Shown here in pieces: positions 8,346 through 16,577 of a stretch of DNA of 64,000 nt. Where the stretch lies: positions 372,001-436,000 of the forward strand of contig NC_014838.1 of the NCBI RefSeq assembly GCF_000175935.2. Reading direction: 5' to 3'. This stretch comes from Pantoea sp. At-9b. GTDB taxonomy: Bacteria; Pseudomonadota; Gammaproteobacteria; Enterobacterales; Enterobacteriaceae. The notes under the pieces were generated by a model, which worked only from the letters and a program-made list of their open reading frames with translations, did not search any database and had not been told where the DNA came from. Both the position numbers and the translations under genes were made by a program. Positions within the stretch are counted from its first letter, which is position 1. Each line of letters starts with the position of its first letter.

Positions 8346-9974
8346 ATGGCAGCCCCAAATCAGTCACCTGTGGTGATCGTCGGCACCGGCGTGGTCGGTG
8401 TGGTGATCGCAGAACAACTGCTGGACGCTGGTATTCCGGTGCTTATGCTGGAAGCTGGCCCGCGCGTCTCACGTGCGGAAATCGTGGAAAACTTCCGTAA
8501 CTTGCCGTTGGCGGCGAAAGGCAATCCGATTGAGTGCTATCCCTCGCGCGAGTGGGCACCGCACCCGGAACCGGCTGGCGCAGGCAAAGGTTATCTGCAA
8601 CTGAGCGGCAATGATTCTTACGCGCAAAGCTACGTGCGTTATGCCGGTGGTTCAACCTGGCACTGGGCGGGCACCTGCTGGCGTCTGACCCCTGCGGATA
8701 TGCAGCTGCATACCCGTTATGGCGTGGGCCGCGATTGGGCCTTTGACTATGACACGCTGGAACCGTACTACGTCCGCGCCGAGTATAAGCTCGGCATCTG
8801 TGGTCCGGATGATCCGGCGCTGCAATGGCCGTCGCAGCGTTCAAAACCCTATCCGATGCCTGCGCTGCCATTTGGTCCTGGTGAGGCGCGTTTTACCGAG
8901 GTGGTACGCGAGAAGCTGGGGCTGCATAACATCCCAACGGCGCAGGCGCGTAACAGCGGCACGTCATACGATGATCGTCCCGCCTGCTGTGCCAATAACA
9001 ACTGCGTCCCGGTGTGTCCGGTCGGGGCCAAATATGATGGTGCGACGGCGTTATCACGCCTGGAAGCTAAAGGCGCAACCATCCTCGATAACGCCGTGGT
9101 GTGGCGCATTGAAACCAATGCCAGCAACCATATCGAAGCGGTGCATTACTATGACCAGCACAAGCAAAGTCATCGCGTCAGCGGCAAGCTGTTTATCATC
9201 GCCTGTAACGGTCTGGAGACGCCCAAACTGTTGCTGATGTCGGCGGATGCGCGCAACCCGAACGGCATCGCCAACAGTTCTGATCAGGTGGGGCGCAATA
9301 TGATGGACCACCCGCAGATCACCATGACGGTCACGCTGGAAGAACCTTACTGGGCAGGTGTTGGGCCGGTGGTGAACAGCGGCATTATGGAAACGTCACA
9401 AGGGGATTTCCGTTCCGAGCATGCCGGGGCCTATTTCCGCTTTAATAACTTTGCCCGCAACCGGTTTGTCACCTTTGGTGCATTGCAGAAAGGGCTGGTC
9501 GGCAAAGCGTTGGATGAAGAGATCCGCCGCATGACCGCCTGCACCGCCGATATCGTGCTGGCGCATGAGATCCTGCCGGATGCCAACAACCGTCTGACGC
9601 TCTCCGACAAAAAGGACTGGCTTGGCCTGCCGAAACCGGCCATCCATTATGACGTCGGCGACTACGTCCGTCGTTCGTATAACGACTACTCAAAACCGAT
9701 TGCCGACCGCATTGCCGAGGCGATGGGCGCGATCGACAAGAAGTATTCCAAACAGTTTAACCAGAGCAAGCACATCATGGGCGGCACCATCATGGGGAAT
9801 GACCCTGCCAATTCGGTGGTGGATAACGTCTGCCGGGCGCACGATCACCGCAACCTGTTCCTGCCAGGTGGGGGTGCGATGGCGAGTACCGCATGCGGTA
9901 ACAGCACCCTGACCATGGTGGCACTGGCGTTCAAAGCCGCTGATGCCATCGTCAAACAGGCACAGGAGGCGTGA
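8346..9974 (+). CDS. GMC-family FAD dehydrogenase large subunit (copy 1), gluconate/2-ketogluconate/sorbitol type
   Basis: About 542 aa from the ATG at 8346, with AAGAAG upstream. The ADP-binding motif GTGVVG is at residues 13-18. A Cys cluster C214, C215, C220, C224 has exactly the CC-x4-C-x3-C spacing of the 3Fe-4S ligands in Burkholderia FAD-glucose dehydrogenase and related fructose/gluconate enzymes. The C-terminal SKHIMGGTIMG and CGNSTLT carry the probable catalytic His/Asn region of GMC enzymes. It has no signal peptide of its own and probably reaches the periplasm bound to the Tat-exported small subunit. It oxidises a sugar, sugar alcohol or sugar acid and passes electrons to the cytochrome c encoded next. 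The stop overlaps the cytochrome start (TGATG). Confidence 0.87.
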   Translation: MAAPNQSPVVIVGTGVVGVVIAEQLLDAGIPVLMLEAGPRVSRAEIVENFRNLPLAAKGNPIECYPSREWAPHPEPAGAGKGYLQLSGNDSYAQSYVRYAGGSTWHWAGTCWRLTPADMQLHTRYGVGRDWAFDYDTLEPYYVRAEYKLGICGPDDPALQWPSQRSKPYPMPALPFGPGEARFTEVVREKLGLHNIPTAQARNSGTSYDDRPACCANNNCVPVCPVGAKYDGATALSRLEAKGATILDNAVVWRIETNASNHIEAVHYYDQHKQSHRVSGKLFIIACNGLETPKLLLMSADARNPNGIANSSDQVGRNMMDHPQITMTVTLEEPYWAGVGPVVNSGIMETSQGDFRSEHAGAYFRFNNFARNRFVTFGALQKGLVGKALDEEIRRMTACTADIVLAHEILPDANNRLTLSDKKDWLGLPKPAIHYDVGDYVRRSYNDYSKPIADRIAEAMGAIDKKYSKQFNQSKHIMGGTIMGNDPANSVVDNVCRAHDHRNLFLPGGGAMASTACGNSTLTMVALAFKAADAIVKQAQEA

Positions 9975-11380
9975 TGATGCGGAAGTTAAAACCTGCCGCA
10001 CTGGCACTGATGCTGGCTTGCGTCGCGGGTGCGGTACATGCCGCCAGTGATGATGCGCTGGTGAAGAAGGGGGAATATCTGGCGGTGGCCTCCGACTGTA
10101 CCGCCTGCCATAGCGCATCAGCGGCGCAGCCATTTGCCGGAGGTAAAGCCATTGCTTCGCCGGTCGGTGAGATCATTGCCACCAATATCACACCGTCGAA
10201 AACGGACGGGATCGGCAACTACAGTGAGCAACAGTTTGCTGATGCGCTGCGTAAGGGGATTCGTGCCGACGGTGCGCATCTTTATCCGGCAATGCCCTAT
10301 ACCGCTTACGCCACGCTGACCGACGAGGATATTCATGCCTTGTATGCTTATTTTATGTCAGGCGTACAGGCGGTCGATCGTCCTACGGCGCAGACGCATC
10401 TGCCGTTCCCGCTGAACCTGCGTTTCTCCATGATGTTCTGGAACGCGTTGTTCCTGAATGCACCAGGCTATCAGCCAGACGCCTCGCAAACCGCCAGTTG
10501 GAACCGGGGCCGTTATCTGGTGGAAGGGGCGGCACACTGTAGCACCTGCCATACCCCGCGTGGTTTCCTGATGCAGGAGAAAACCGCGGCGGCCTTTACC
10601 GGTGCGCAGGTGGGGTCATGGTACGCGCCGAACATTACCGCCAATCCGGTCAGCGGTATTGGCCAGTGGTCACAGCAAGAGTTAGTGACTTACCTGCGCA
10701 CTGGCCGTCTGGCTGGCAAGGCACAGGCGGCGGGCAGCATGGCGGAAGCCATCACCCACAGTTTCCAGCATCTGTCAGATGCCGATCTGACGGCGATCGC
10801 CGAGTATATGCAGAGTGTGCCGGATCATACCGCCTTTGCGTCTGGCGCTACACGCTTCACGCAGGGAACGCCTGGCAACAACCTCGCGGCCTTCCGTGGT
10901 GACGCGTTTGCCACGCCAGTCAGTGATGAAGGTGCCCGGCTGTTCTCGGGTAACTGCGCCTCCTGCCACGGCAGCAGCGGGCAGGGCACCAAAGATGGCT
11001 TCTATCCCAGCCTGTTCCATAACAGCGCCACGGCAGAACATAATTCATCTAATCTTATTGCGACTATTCTGTTTGGTGTCGAGCGCGATAGCGCGCAGGG
11101 CAATGTGTTTATGCCACCCTTCGGTGCGCAGCCTAACGCGCTCAACCATCTTAATGATCAGCAGGTTGCCACCCTGTCGAACTGGATTTTGCATCGTTAC
11201 GGCAACAAAGATGTGACAGTGTCACCTGAGCAGGTAGCGGAGATCCGGCGTGGCGGCCCTGCGTCACCTCTGGTACTGCTGGCGCAACTGGGTGTGGCTG
11301 TAGGTGTGCTGGCAGCGATCGCCATAGTCCTTTGGCTGCTCTGGCGGCGTAAACGTTCAACCCTTACCACTGGAAAATAA
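9974..11380 (+). CDS. triheme cytochrome c subunit of dehydrogenase complex (copy 1)
   Basis: About 468 aa. An N-terminal Sec signal peptide ends near AVHAAS. Three CxxCH heme motifs follow at about residues 42 (CTACH), 189 (CSTCH) and 328 (CASCH). A C-terminal TM helix (LVLLAQLGVAVGVLAAIAIV) followed by WRRKR anchors it to the periplasmic face of the inner membrane. This is the standard electron-transfer and membrane-anchor subunit of gluconate/sorbitol dehydrogenases and feeds ubiquinone. AGGAGG lies 4 nt before the ATG at 9974 and 7 nt before a second ATG at 9977; either may be used. One nucleotide separates it from the copy-2 small subunit. Confidence 0.9.
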   Translation: MMRKLKPAALALMLACVAGAVHAASDDALVKKGEYLAVASDCTACHSASAAQPFAGGKAIASPVGEIIATNITPSKTDGIGNYSEQQFADALRKGIRADGAHLYPAMPYTAYATLTDEDIHALYAYFMSGVQAVDRPTAQTHLPFPLNLRFSMMFWNALFLNAPGYQPDASQTASWNRGRYLVEGAAHCSTCHTPRGFLMQEKTAAAFTGAQVGSWYAPNITANPVSGIGQWSQQELVTYLRTGRLAGKAQAAGSMAEAITHSFQHLSDADLTAIAEYMQSVPDHTAFASGATRFTQGTPGNNLAAFRGDAFATPVSDEGARLFSGNCASCHGSSGQGTKDGFYPSLFHNSATAEHNSSNLIATILFGVERDSAQGNVFMPPFGAQPNALNHLNDQQVATLSNWILHRYGNKDVTVSPEQVAEIRRGGPASPLVLLAQLGVAVGVLAAIAIVLWLLWRRKRSTLTTGK

Positions 11381-11381
11381 T

Positions 11382-11885
11382 ATGAAGCACTACTCACGCC
11401 GTCGCGTGCTGAAGATGGCCGGATTGGTGGTCATCACCAGCGCTGCGGGGCATCTGTTGCCGCTGCCGCGCCTCAATGCGGCGCAAACCCTGGCTAATGC
11501 GGCGACGCAGGCGGATTTTATCCAGGTTTCCCAATGGCTGACCCAGCAGGAGAACCTGAATAGCGCCGTGGCCCATGCGCTGCTGATCGCCCTGAATCAG
11601 ACCCAAAAGGATTTCACTGCCGGGCTGACGCAACTTAAAACGTTGCTGCAAAGTCAGCCAGGTTTGCTGCAACAGGACCACTTGACCTTTGCTGCCAGTG
11701 ACGCCGCCAGCGAGAAGCTGGCAAAAGCGATTCTTGGCGGCTGGTACAACGGTGTGGTCGGCAAAGGCATACATGCGCTGTACGTCACTTATGTCAACAC
11801 GCTCGCCAATCAACTGGTGAATGACAAACTGGTGCCACCGAGTTTTTCGTATGGCGAATGTGGCAGCTGGGCGCAACAGCCCTGA
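11382..11885 (+). CDS. FAD sugar/gluconate dehydrogenase complex, small subunit (copy 2)
   Basis: 167 aa. Tat signal YSRRRVLKMAGLVVITSAAG near the N-terminus, then a mature domain with ILGGWYNGVVGKG, paralogous to the small subunit at 7787. Role as for copy 1: Tat-dependent export of the flavoprotein encoded 13 nt downstream. It begins 1 nt after the copy-1 cytochrome stop, so both three-gene cassettes belong to one transcript unless an internal promoter exists. The two small subunits are clearly diverged (different C-termini, PSFSYGECGSW here), so the duplication is old or the cassettes were acquired separately. Confidence 0.8.
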   Translation: MKHYSRRRVLKMAGLVVITSAAGHLLPLPRLNAAQTLANAATQADFIQVSQWLTQQENLNSAVAHALLIALNQTQKDFTAGLTQLKTLLQSQPGLLQQDHLTFAASDAASEKLAKAILGGWYNGVVGKGIHALYVTYVNTLANQLVNDKLVPPSFSYGECGSWAQQP

Positions 11886-11898
11886 TTTTTAAAGAGCA

Positions 11899-13512
11899 AT
11901 GTCGTTAATGAATAATAAAAATTCTGCCGATGTGGTGGTGATTGGCGCGGGCGTCAATGGATCACTGCTGGCAACCCGACTGGCAAAAGCCGGCAAATCT
12001 GTGCTGTTACTGGAATCAGGCCCGAAAGTAGGGCGTGACGAGTTGGTTGAGCGTTTTCGTGCCTCGGCGTTCAAATCTGACTTTATGTCGCCATATCCGT
12101 TTTCCGAGCTGGCACCGCAGCCGCGTTACACGCCGGAACCCAATGATTACCTGCACCAACTGGGGCCGCACCCGTTTGCGGCGCAGTATATTCGCATGTT
12201 CGGTGGCACCAGTTGGCACTGGGCGGCCCAGCTGTGGCGCTTTGTTCCCAACGATTTCCGTCAGCAGACCCAGTATGGCGTGGGTAAAGACTGGCCGTTT
12301 GGTTACGATGAGCTGGAACCTTACTACTACGAGGCGGAAGTGATCGCCGGAGTAGGCGGTTCGCCTGATAACGGCTCTCCACGCAGTAAACCTTATCCGA
12401 TGGAGCGGGTACCGGCGTCCTGGTTGCAACAGCGCGTCACCGCCCGCCTGGCACCGGATTTTACCGTGCTGGATGATAGCACCGGACGTAACAGCCACAG
12501 CTACGATGGCCGTCCGGCCTGTTGCGGCAATAACAACTGCATGCCGCTGTGTCCGATTGATGCGCAGTACCACGGTGGTCTGGCGGCGCAACAGGCGCAG
12601 GACAGCGGCGTACAGGTGATCACCGAAGCGGTGGTGTACCAGCTTGAACACGATGCGCAGGGCAAGATTGTTGCCGCCAACTACTACGACTGGAACAAAG
12701 TCAGTCATCGCGTGACGGCAGAGACCTTCGTGCTGGCGGCCAACGCCATTGAAACGCCGAAGCTGCTGCTGATGTCCGTCAGCGACAAATTCCCCCAAGG
12801 GATCGCCAACGCGCGCGATAACGTTGGGCGTAACCTGTGCGACCACCCGGCGATTGGTGTTACCTTTGATGTGGATGAAGAGATCTGGCCTGGCCGTGGG
12901 CCGGTCAGCCCATGCTCGATTGGTCAATTTCGTGACGGCGATTTCCGCCGCGAACATGCACCGTTCCGTATCGATATCTCCAACGCCTCACAGGTCGCCG
13001 CAGTGACCAAAGAGGTACTGGCAGAAGGCTTCTTCGGTAAGAAATTGCAGGAGGAAATTCGCTTCCGTGCGGCGCGTCGTTTGAGTATCAAAAACGCGAT
13101 GGAACAGTTGCCCGATCCCAATAACCGCGTCACGCTCAGCAGCAATAAAGACGCACTGGGCCTGCCGACGCCAGCGCTGTACTGGAACGTCAGCGACTAT
13201 GAGCTGAAGGGCACCGAAAAAACCCGCGCATGCTACGACGCTATCGCGGCAAAACTGGGCGGCACCCATATCCAGCACAGCAAAAGCGGCAAATTTTCAA
13301 ACCGTCAACATATCACGGGCACGCTGTCGATGGGCCTCGATCCGGCGACCAGCGTCACCGATGCGTGGGGACGCGCCCACGACCACCAAAATCTCTTTAT
13401 GGTTGGCACCGGCGTGATGCCGACGGTCGGCACCTGTAACGTGACCCTGACCGCAATGGCGCTGGCACTGCGCACCGCTGATAAAATTTTGCAGGAGACG
13501 CAACATGGCTAA
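11899..13512 (+). CDS. GMC-family FAD dehydrogenase large subunit (copy 2)
   Basis: 537 aa, paralogue of 8346-9974. GAGVNG at 16-21 binds FAD. The 3Fe-4S-type cluster is conserved as C208, C209, C214, C218. The sequence FGGTSWHWAAQLWRFVPNDF parallels YAGGSTWHWAGTCWRLTPAD of copy 1. The C-terminal NRQHITGTLSMG and GTCNVTLTAMAL replace the copy-1 active-site segments, with small differences that could set a different substrate. In Pantoea and relatives, gluconate 2-dehydrogenase and 2-ketogluconate dehydrogenase act in series (gluconate to 2-keto- to 2,5-diketogluconate); the tandem arrangement fits such a pair, but I cannot assign which is which. A second ATG at 11908 is an alternative start. 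Overlaps the next gene by 8 nt. Confidence 0.86.
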   Translation: MSLMNNKNSADVVVIGAGVNGSLLATRLAKAGKSVLLLESGPKVGRDELVERFRASAFKSDFMSPYPFSELAPQPRYTPEPNDYLHQLGPHPFAAQYIRMFGGTSWHWAAQLWRFVPNDFRQQTQYGVGKDWPFGYDELEPYYYEAEVIAGVGGSPDNGSPRSKPYPMERVPASWLQQRVTARLAPDFTVLDDSTGRNSHSYDGRPACCGNNNCMPLCPIDAQYHGGLAAQQAQDSGVQVITEAVVYQLEHDAQGKIVAANYYDWNKVSHRVTAETFVLAANAIETPKLLLMSVSDKFPQGIANARDNVGRNLCDHPAIGVTFDVDEEIWPGRGPVSPCSIGQFRDGDFRREHAPFRIDISNASQVAAVTKEVLAEGFFGKKLQEEIRFRAARRLSIKNAMEQLPDPNNRVTLSSNKDALGLPTPALYWNVSDYELKGTEKTRACYDAIAAKLGGTHIQHSKSGKFSNRQHITGTLSMGLDPATSVTDAWGRAHDHQNLFMVGTGVMPTVGTCNVTLTAMALALRTADKILQETQHG

Positions 13513-14836
13513 GCAATGGCAAACATGGCTGGCCGCGGGCGTGCTGGCGGTGGTCGCGGGTCAGGCCCAGGCGGCCGATCAAAACGCGCAGATCAAACGC
13601 GGTGAGTATCTGGCGATTGCCGGTGACTGTGGTGCTTGCCATAGCGAGGAAGGCAAAGCGCCGTTTAGCGGTGGGCATGCCATCGCCAGCCCGCTGGGTA
13701 CCATTTTCAGTACCAACATTACCCCGTCGAAAACCGCCGGAATTGGTCACTACAGCGAAGCGCAGTTTGCCGCCGCGCTGCGTGAAGGGGTGCGTGGTGA
13801 CGGCAGTCAGCTCTATCCGGCGATGCCGTATACCGCTTATGCTAAGCTGAGCGATGACGATGTGGCGGCGCTGTACGCTTACTTTATGCACGGCGTGCAA
13901 CCGGTGGATGAGCAGCCGCAGAAAACCGCGCTGCCGTTTCCGTTCAACCTGCGCTTCAGCATGGCCGCGTGGAACTGGCTGTTCCTCGATAAACAACGCT
14001 TCCAGCCAGACGCCGCACAATCAGACGAGTGGAACCGTGGTGCATATCTGGTGCAGGGGTTAACCCATTGCAGTACCTGCCATACACCACGTAACTTCCT
14101 GATGGCGGAGCAGTCGGCGCACAACCTTCAGGGCGCATCGCTCGGCACCTGGTTTGCGCCAGATATCACTGCGGCGACCCTACAGGGTAAGTCGCACTGG
14201 ACACGCGCCATGTTAGCTGACTACCTCGCGACCGGACATGCCAGCAATGGTGCGACGGCAGGTGGACCGATGCTGGAAGCGATCGATAAAAGTTTCTCGC
14301 GGATGACGCCGGAAGATCGCCAGGCGATCGCGACCTATCTGCTACCGGCAGAGACAGGCACCGCGGCGGCGGTCGTGCAGCCGGGTCTGACGCCGGTACA
14401 AGGTGATGATACGCCCCAGGCCAGCCTCAGCAGTGGCGCAGTGTTGTATCGTAACAACTGCGCCGCCTGCCATAACCTGCAAGGACAGGGGTTACATGGC
14501 TTACCGGCACTGCAAAACCATCCGGTACTGAATAAGCCAACGGCAGATAACGTGGCGATGGCGGTGTTGCAGGGGGTTTGGCCGGAAAAAGGTCAGGGCA
14601 TGATTGGCTTCGCCGCTTCGCTCAGCGATGCCCAGATTGCCGACATCACCAATTACGTGATGCAGGACATGGGGCACAGCCAGGTGCAGATCACCGCCGA
14701 TCGGGTGAAAACCCTGCGTGCCGGTGGCGCGGCATCGCCGCTGATGCTGCTGGCACGCGTGGGGATGGGCGTGGCCGTGGTAGCGATCCTGCTGGTGCTG
14801 TGGTGGTGGCGGAGAAAACGTGCCATCAGTCAGTGA
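13505..14836 (+). CDS. triheme cytochrome c subunit of dehydrogenase complex (copy 2)
   Basis: 443 aa. Signal peptide ending near GQAQA, three heme sites at about residues 42 (CGACH), 189 (CSTCH) and 319 (CAACH), and a C-terminal TM anchor (MLLARVGMGVAVVAILLVLW) ending in WRRKR. Same role as the copy-1 cytochrome: accepts electrons from the GMC subunit and reduces quinone. The first two heme domains are closely similar to copy 1 (both share TNITPSKT and LYPAMPYTAYA), while the third domain and linker differ. The start overlaps the end of the flavoprotein gene. A 9-bp inverted repeat follows. Confidence 0.9.
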   Translation: MAKQWQTWLAAGVLAVVAGQAQAADQNAQIKRGEYLAIAGDCGACHSEEGKAPFSGGHAIASPLGTIFSTNITPSKTAGIGHYSEAQFAAALREGVRGDGSQLYPAMPYTAYAKLSDDDVAALYAYFMHGVQPVDEQPQKTALPFPFNLRFSMAAWNWLFLDKQRFQPDAAQSDEWNRGAYLVQGLTHCSTCHTPRNFLMAEQSAHNLQGASLGTWFAPDITAATLQGKSHWTRAMLADYLATGHASNGATAGGPMLEAIDKSFSRMTPEDRQAIATYLLPAETGTAAAVVQPGLTPVQGDDTPQASLSSGAVLYRNNCAACHNLQGQGLHGLPALQNHPVLNKPTADNVAMAVLQGVWPEKGQGMIGFAASLSDAQIADITNYVMQDMGHSQVQITADRVKTLRAGGAASPLMLLARVGMGVAVVAILLVLWWWRRKRAISQ

Positions 14837-14845
14837 ATCTGTTAG

Positions 14846-14877
14846 TTGCAAACCGGGCAGGGAAGCCAGGTTTGCAA
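14846..14877 (+). terminator. inverted repeat after dehydrogenase operon
   Basis: TTGCAAACC and GGTTTGCAA are perfect 9-bp arms with a 14-nt loop, starting 9 nt after the copy-2 cytochrome stop. No T-run follows. It is either a terminator or, less likely, an operator for the TetR gene 100 bp downstream. Confidence 0.45.
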
Positions 14878-14979
14878 ACCGCAGGGTAAAGGGGGCTGCC
14901 TGTATTGAACAGGGAAGATGTGGCATACTGCACTTTCTTAAACTGAACGGTTTGGTAAACAGATCCATCTGAGGAAAAA

Positions 14980-15594
14980 ATGAGAACGCTGACTGAAGAA
15001 CGCCGTCAGGCCATCATCGACGCCGCTTCCCGTTTATTTCAGGAAATGGGCTATGAACGTACTTCCATGAACGAAGTCGCGAAGCGGGTGGGAGGGTCGA
15101 AAGCCACGCTTTATAATTACTTTGTCTCGAAAGAAGCGTTATTCGAAACCGTCGTCCGTACTTACAGTACACGTTTTCTTAACGAAGCGGCGGCACAGTT
15201 AAGCGACACCGCCAGTGCGGCGTTAAGCCTTGAGCAGACGTTGATTCAGTTTGGTGAAGGCATGCTCAAAGTTCTGGGCGGTGACAACCAGGCGATGCAG
15301 ATTTACCGTGTCGTGGTCGGTGAAGCAGGGCATTCAGATATTGGCCGGTTGTTTCTCGATGCCGGTATTGACGAAAGTATGCTGAAACTCGCGCAGGTCA
15401 TGGCCGACGCAATGCAGCGCGGGGAACTGACCGAAGCGGAGCCGATGCTACGAGCGCAACAGTTTACCTCCCTGGTCAAAGCTGAAATTGATGGAATTTT
15501 TCTGCAACGAGAATTGCCACGTTACACTGAGGCGCAGATAAAAAGCATGGTTATCAACAGCGTCGATTTGTTCCTGCGCGGTGCGAAACCCTGA
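14980..15594 (+). CDS. TetR/AcrR family transcriptional regulator
   Basis: 204 aa. The N-terminal TetR HTH is clear (RRQAIIDAASRLFQEMGYER, then VGGSKATLYNYFVSKEALF). The remaining ~150 residues form the ligand-binding/dimerisation domain with C-terminal helices like those of AcrR-type TetR_C proteins. It lies 143 nt after the dehydrogenase operon in the same orientation, so it may regulate that operon or itself; no palindromic operator was confidently found. GAGGAAAAA precedes the ATG. The sequence immediately after its stop codon is the start of an unusual repeat-bounded region. Confidence 0.88.
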   Translation: MRTLTEERRQAIIDAASRLFQEMGYERTSMNEVAKRVGGSKATLYNYFVSKEALFETVVRTYSTRFLNEAAAQLSDTASAALSLEQTLIQFGEGMLKVLGGDNQAMQIYRVVVGEAGHSDIGRLFLDAGIDESMLKLAQVMADAMQRGELTEAEPMLRAQQFTSLVKAEIDGIFLQRELPRYTEAQIKSMVINSVDLFLRGAKP

Positions 15595-16050
15595 CTGAAG
15601 GGTAATCTGCTGTGTGCCATCGCCCCTCTGCTGCTGCCGGGCAGTCCTCGCGCCGCTGACGCGGTGCCTTCGGCTTCAACGCCGTGCCGACGGACCGTTC
15701 GGGGAAGTCCATCCCTGTCCACCCCGAACTGACTCACGCATCCCTGCGTGAGTCTCCTGGCCCAACGTCAAAGCCTCAGCGCTGCGGATAGCCCTTTGCA
15801 GCAGCAGAGGGGCGATGGCCTTCACGATTGTGCCCTTTATGACACCACGCACCAGACTGCGTCATCACCGATTGCTTAACTGACCAGCATTAGACTGAAG
15901 GGCGGTTTTCTCTGACACGCCCGCACGTTCAATTTTTTTGATTTATTTCAGCAAAACACCCGGCTGTTACTCATCGGGTGACAGGTCTATTCTTTCTCAC
16001 ATCGGGGCACAACGCTCCACAACTTAAAAAATCTCGCTGAGGAAATGACC
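15595..16050. other. 456-bp intergenic region with inverted-repeat element
   Basis: No protein gene was found. It contains the 204-bp structured element listed separately (15616-15819) and two copies of the 10-mer GACTGAAGGG, at 15593-15602 (overlapping the tetR stop) and 15893-15902, exactly 300 bp apart. A weak hairpin CACCCG/CGGGTG lies at 15957-15980, before the promoter of the small secreted protein at 16051. Confidence 0.7.
15616..15819. repeat. 204-bp element bounded by perfect 22-bp inverted repeats with nested hairpins
   Basis: The arms at 15616-15637 and 15798-15819 are exact reverse complements over 22 bp, GC-rich and containing CTGCTGCTG/CAGCAGCAG. Inside are a 10-bp perfect hairpin (arms 15731-15740 and 15745-15754, TCCC loop), an 8-bp hairpin (GTTCGGGG at 15697-15704 with CCCCGAAC at 15722-15729) and a short CCGC/GCGG stem at 15652-15663. 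Such an arrangement fits a MITE-like or other non-autonomous mobile repeat, or a highly structured RNA. It has no open frame of note. I cannot name a known family. Confidence 0.6.
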
Positions 16051-16260
16051 ATGAAATCTATCAAAACTTTCGTAGTAGTTGCGGCTCTGTCACTGGTTTC
16101 TTTTGGCAGCTTCGCGCAAAGTATCACCGCCTCTGCCTCTACGCTGGATGGCGCGGAAGCCAAAATCGCCGCTCAGGCAAAACAAGCAGGTGCATCTTAT
16201 AAAATTACCGGCGCTCGCGTGGATAACGGTGCTTACCTGTCCGCTGAATTGACAAAATGA
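16051..16260 (+). CDS. YdgH/BhsA/McbA-like small periplasmic protein
   Basis: 69 aa from the ATG at 16051; the ATG two codons earlier is too close to the GAGGAA ribosome site. A signal peptide (KTFVVVAALSLVSFGSFA) is cleaved after FGSFA. The mature ~46 residues match the DUF1471 (YdgH/BhsA/McbA) pattern: strand, central helix rich in Ala (LDGAEAKIAAQAKQAGA), then SYKITGARVDNGAYLSAELTK. Members of this enterobacterial family are small periplasmic/outer-surface proteins induced by stress and linked to biofilm and copper or peroxide resistance. Specific role here unknown. Confidence 0.85.
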   Translation: MKSIKTFVVVAALSLVSFGSFAQSITASASTLDGAEAKIAAQAKQAGASYKITGARVDNGAYLSAELTK

Positions 16261-16273
16261 TCGTGGTCGCCAA

Positions 16274-16293
16274 CGGCCGCCGTGGTGCGGCCG
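16274..16293 (+). terminator. GC-rich hairpin after the YdgH-like gene
   Basis: CGGCCGC and GCGGCCG form a 7-bp perfect stem with a 6-nt loop, 14 nt after the stop. No T-run, so it may attenuate or stabilise the transcript rather than terminate it. Confidence 0.4.
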
Positions 16294-16328
16294 CTTGCGA
16301 CAGACATCATCCGTGAGAGGACCAGAAT

Positions 16329-16475
16329 ATGCATCACAATCATGAAATCGCGGTCCAGGCGGCGGCATTTGTTCAGTCGCTCAAATCGCATCGCCATGCC
16401 AATATGCCCGCCATTCGTTTCCGTCACTGGCCGCAATTTATCTCAACGGTGCGCGAATTAATGGAAAAAAATTAA
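16329..16475 (+). CDS. hypothetical 48-aa small protein
   Basis: A 48-codon ORF beginning MHHNHEIAVQAAAFVQSLKS and ending STVRELMEKN, with a good ribosome site (GAGAGGA, 9 nt before the ATG). The product is basic and His-rich at the start, predicted mostly helical, without signal peptide or TM segment. It lies 68 nt after the YdgH-like gene and about 100 nt before pagP on the same strand. Codon use looks like that of its neighbours, with regular GC-rich third positions. I do not recognise the family; function unknown. Confidence 0.6.
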   Translation: MHHNHEIAVQAAAFVQSLKSHRHANMPAIRFRHWPQFISTVRELMEKN

Positions 16476-16577
16476 CACAACCTGACCAGAAACAATAATC
16501 TCTGCGTCTTGATTTGCAAATCCGTCAGAAACTTCCCAGACTTTAAGCTCTATTTGAATGTTTCTTAAGGATAAACC

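Noticed and set aside
12016..12957. 313-codon minus-strand frame
   Set aside because: Shadow of the copy-2 GMC gene; low-complexity His/Arg-rich translation.
15616..15819. Retron-like ncRNA for the inverted-repeat element
   Set aside because: The paired ends recall retron a1/a2 arms, but no reverse transcriptase or effector gene is near.
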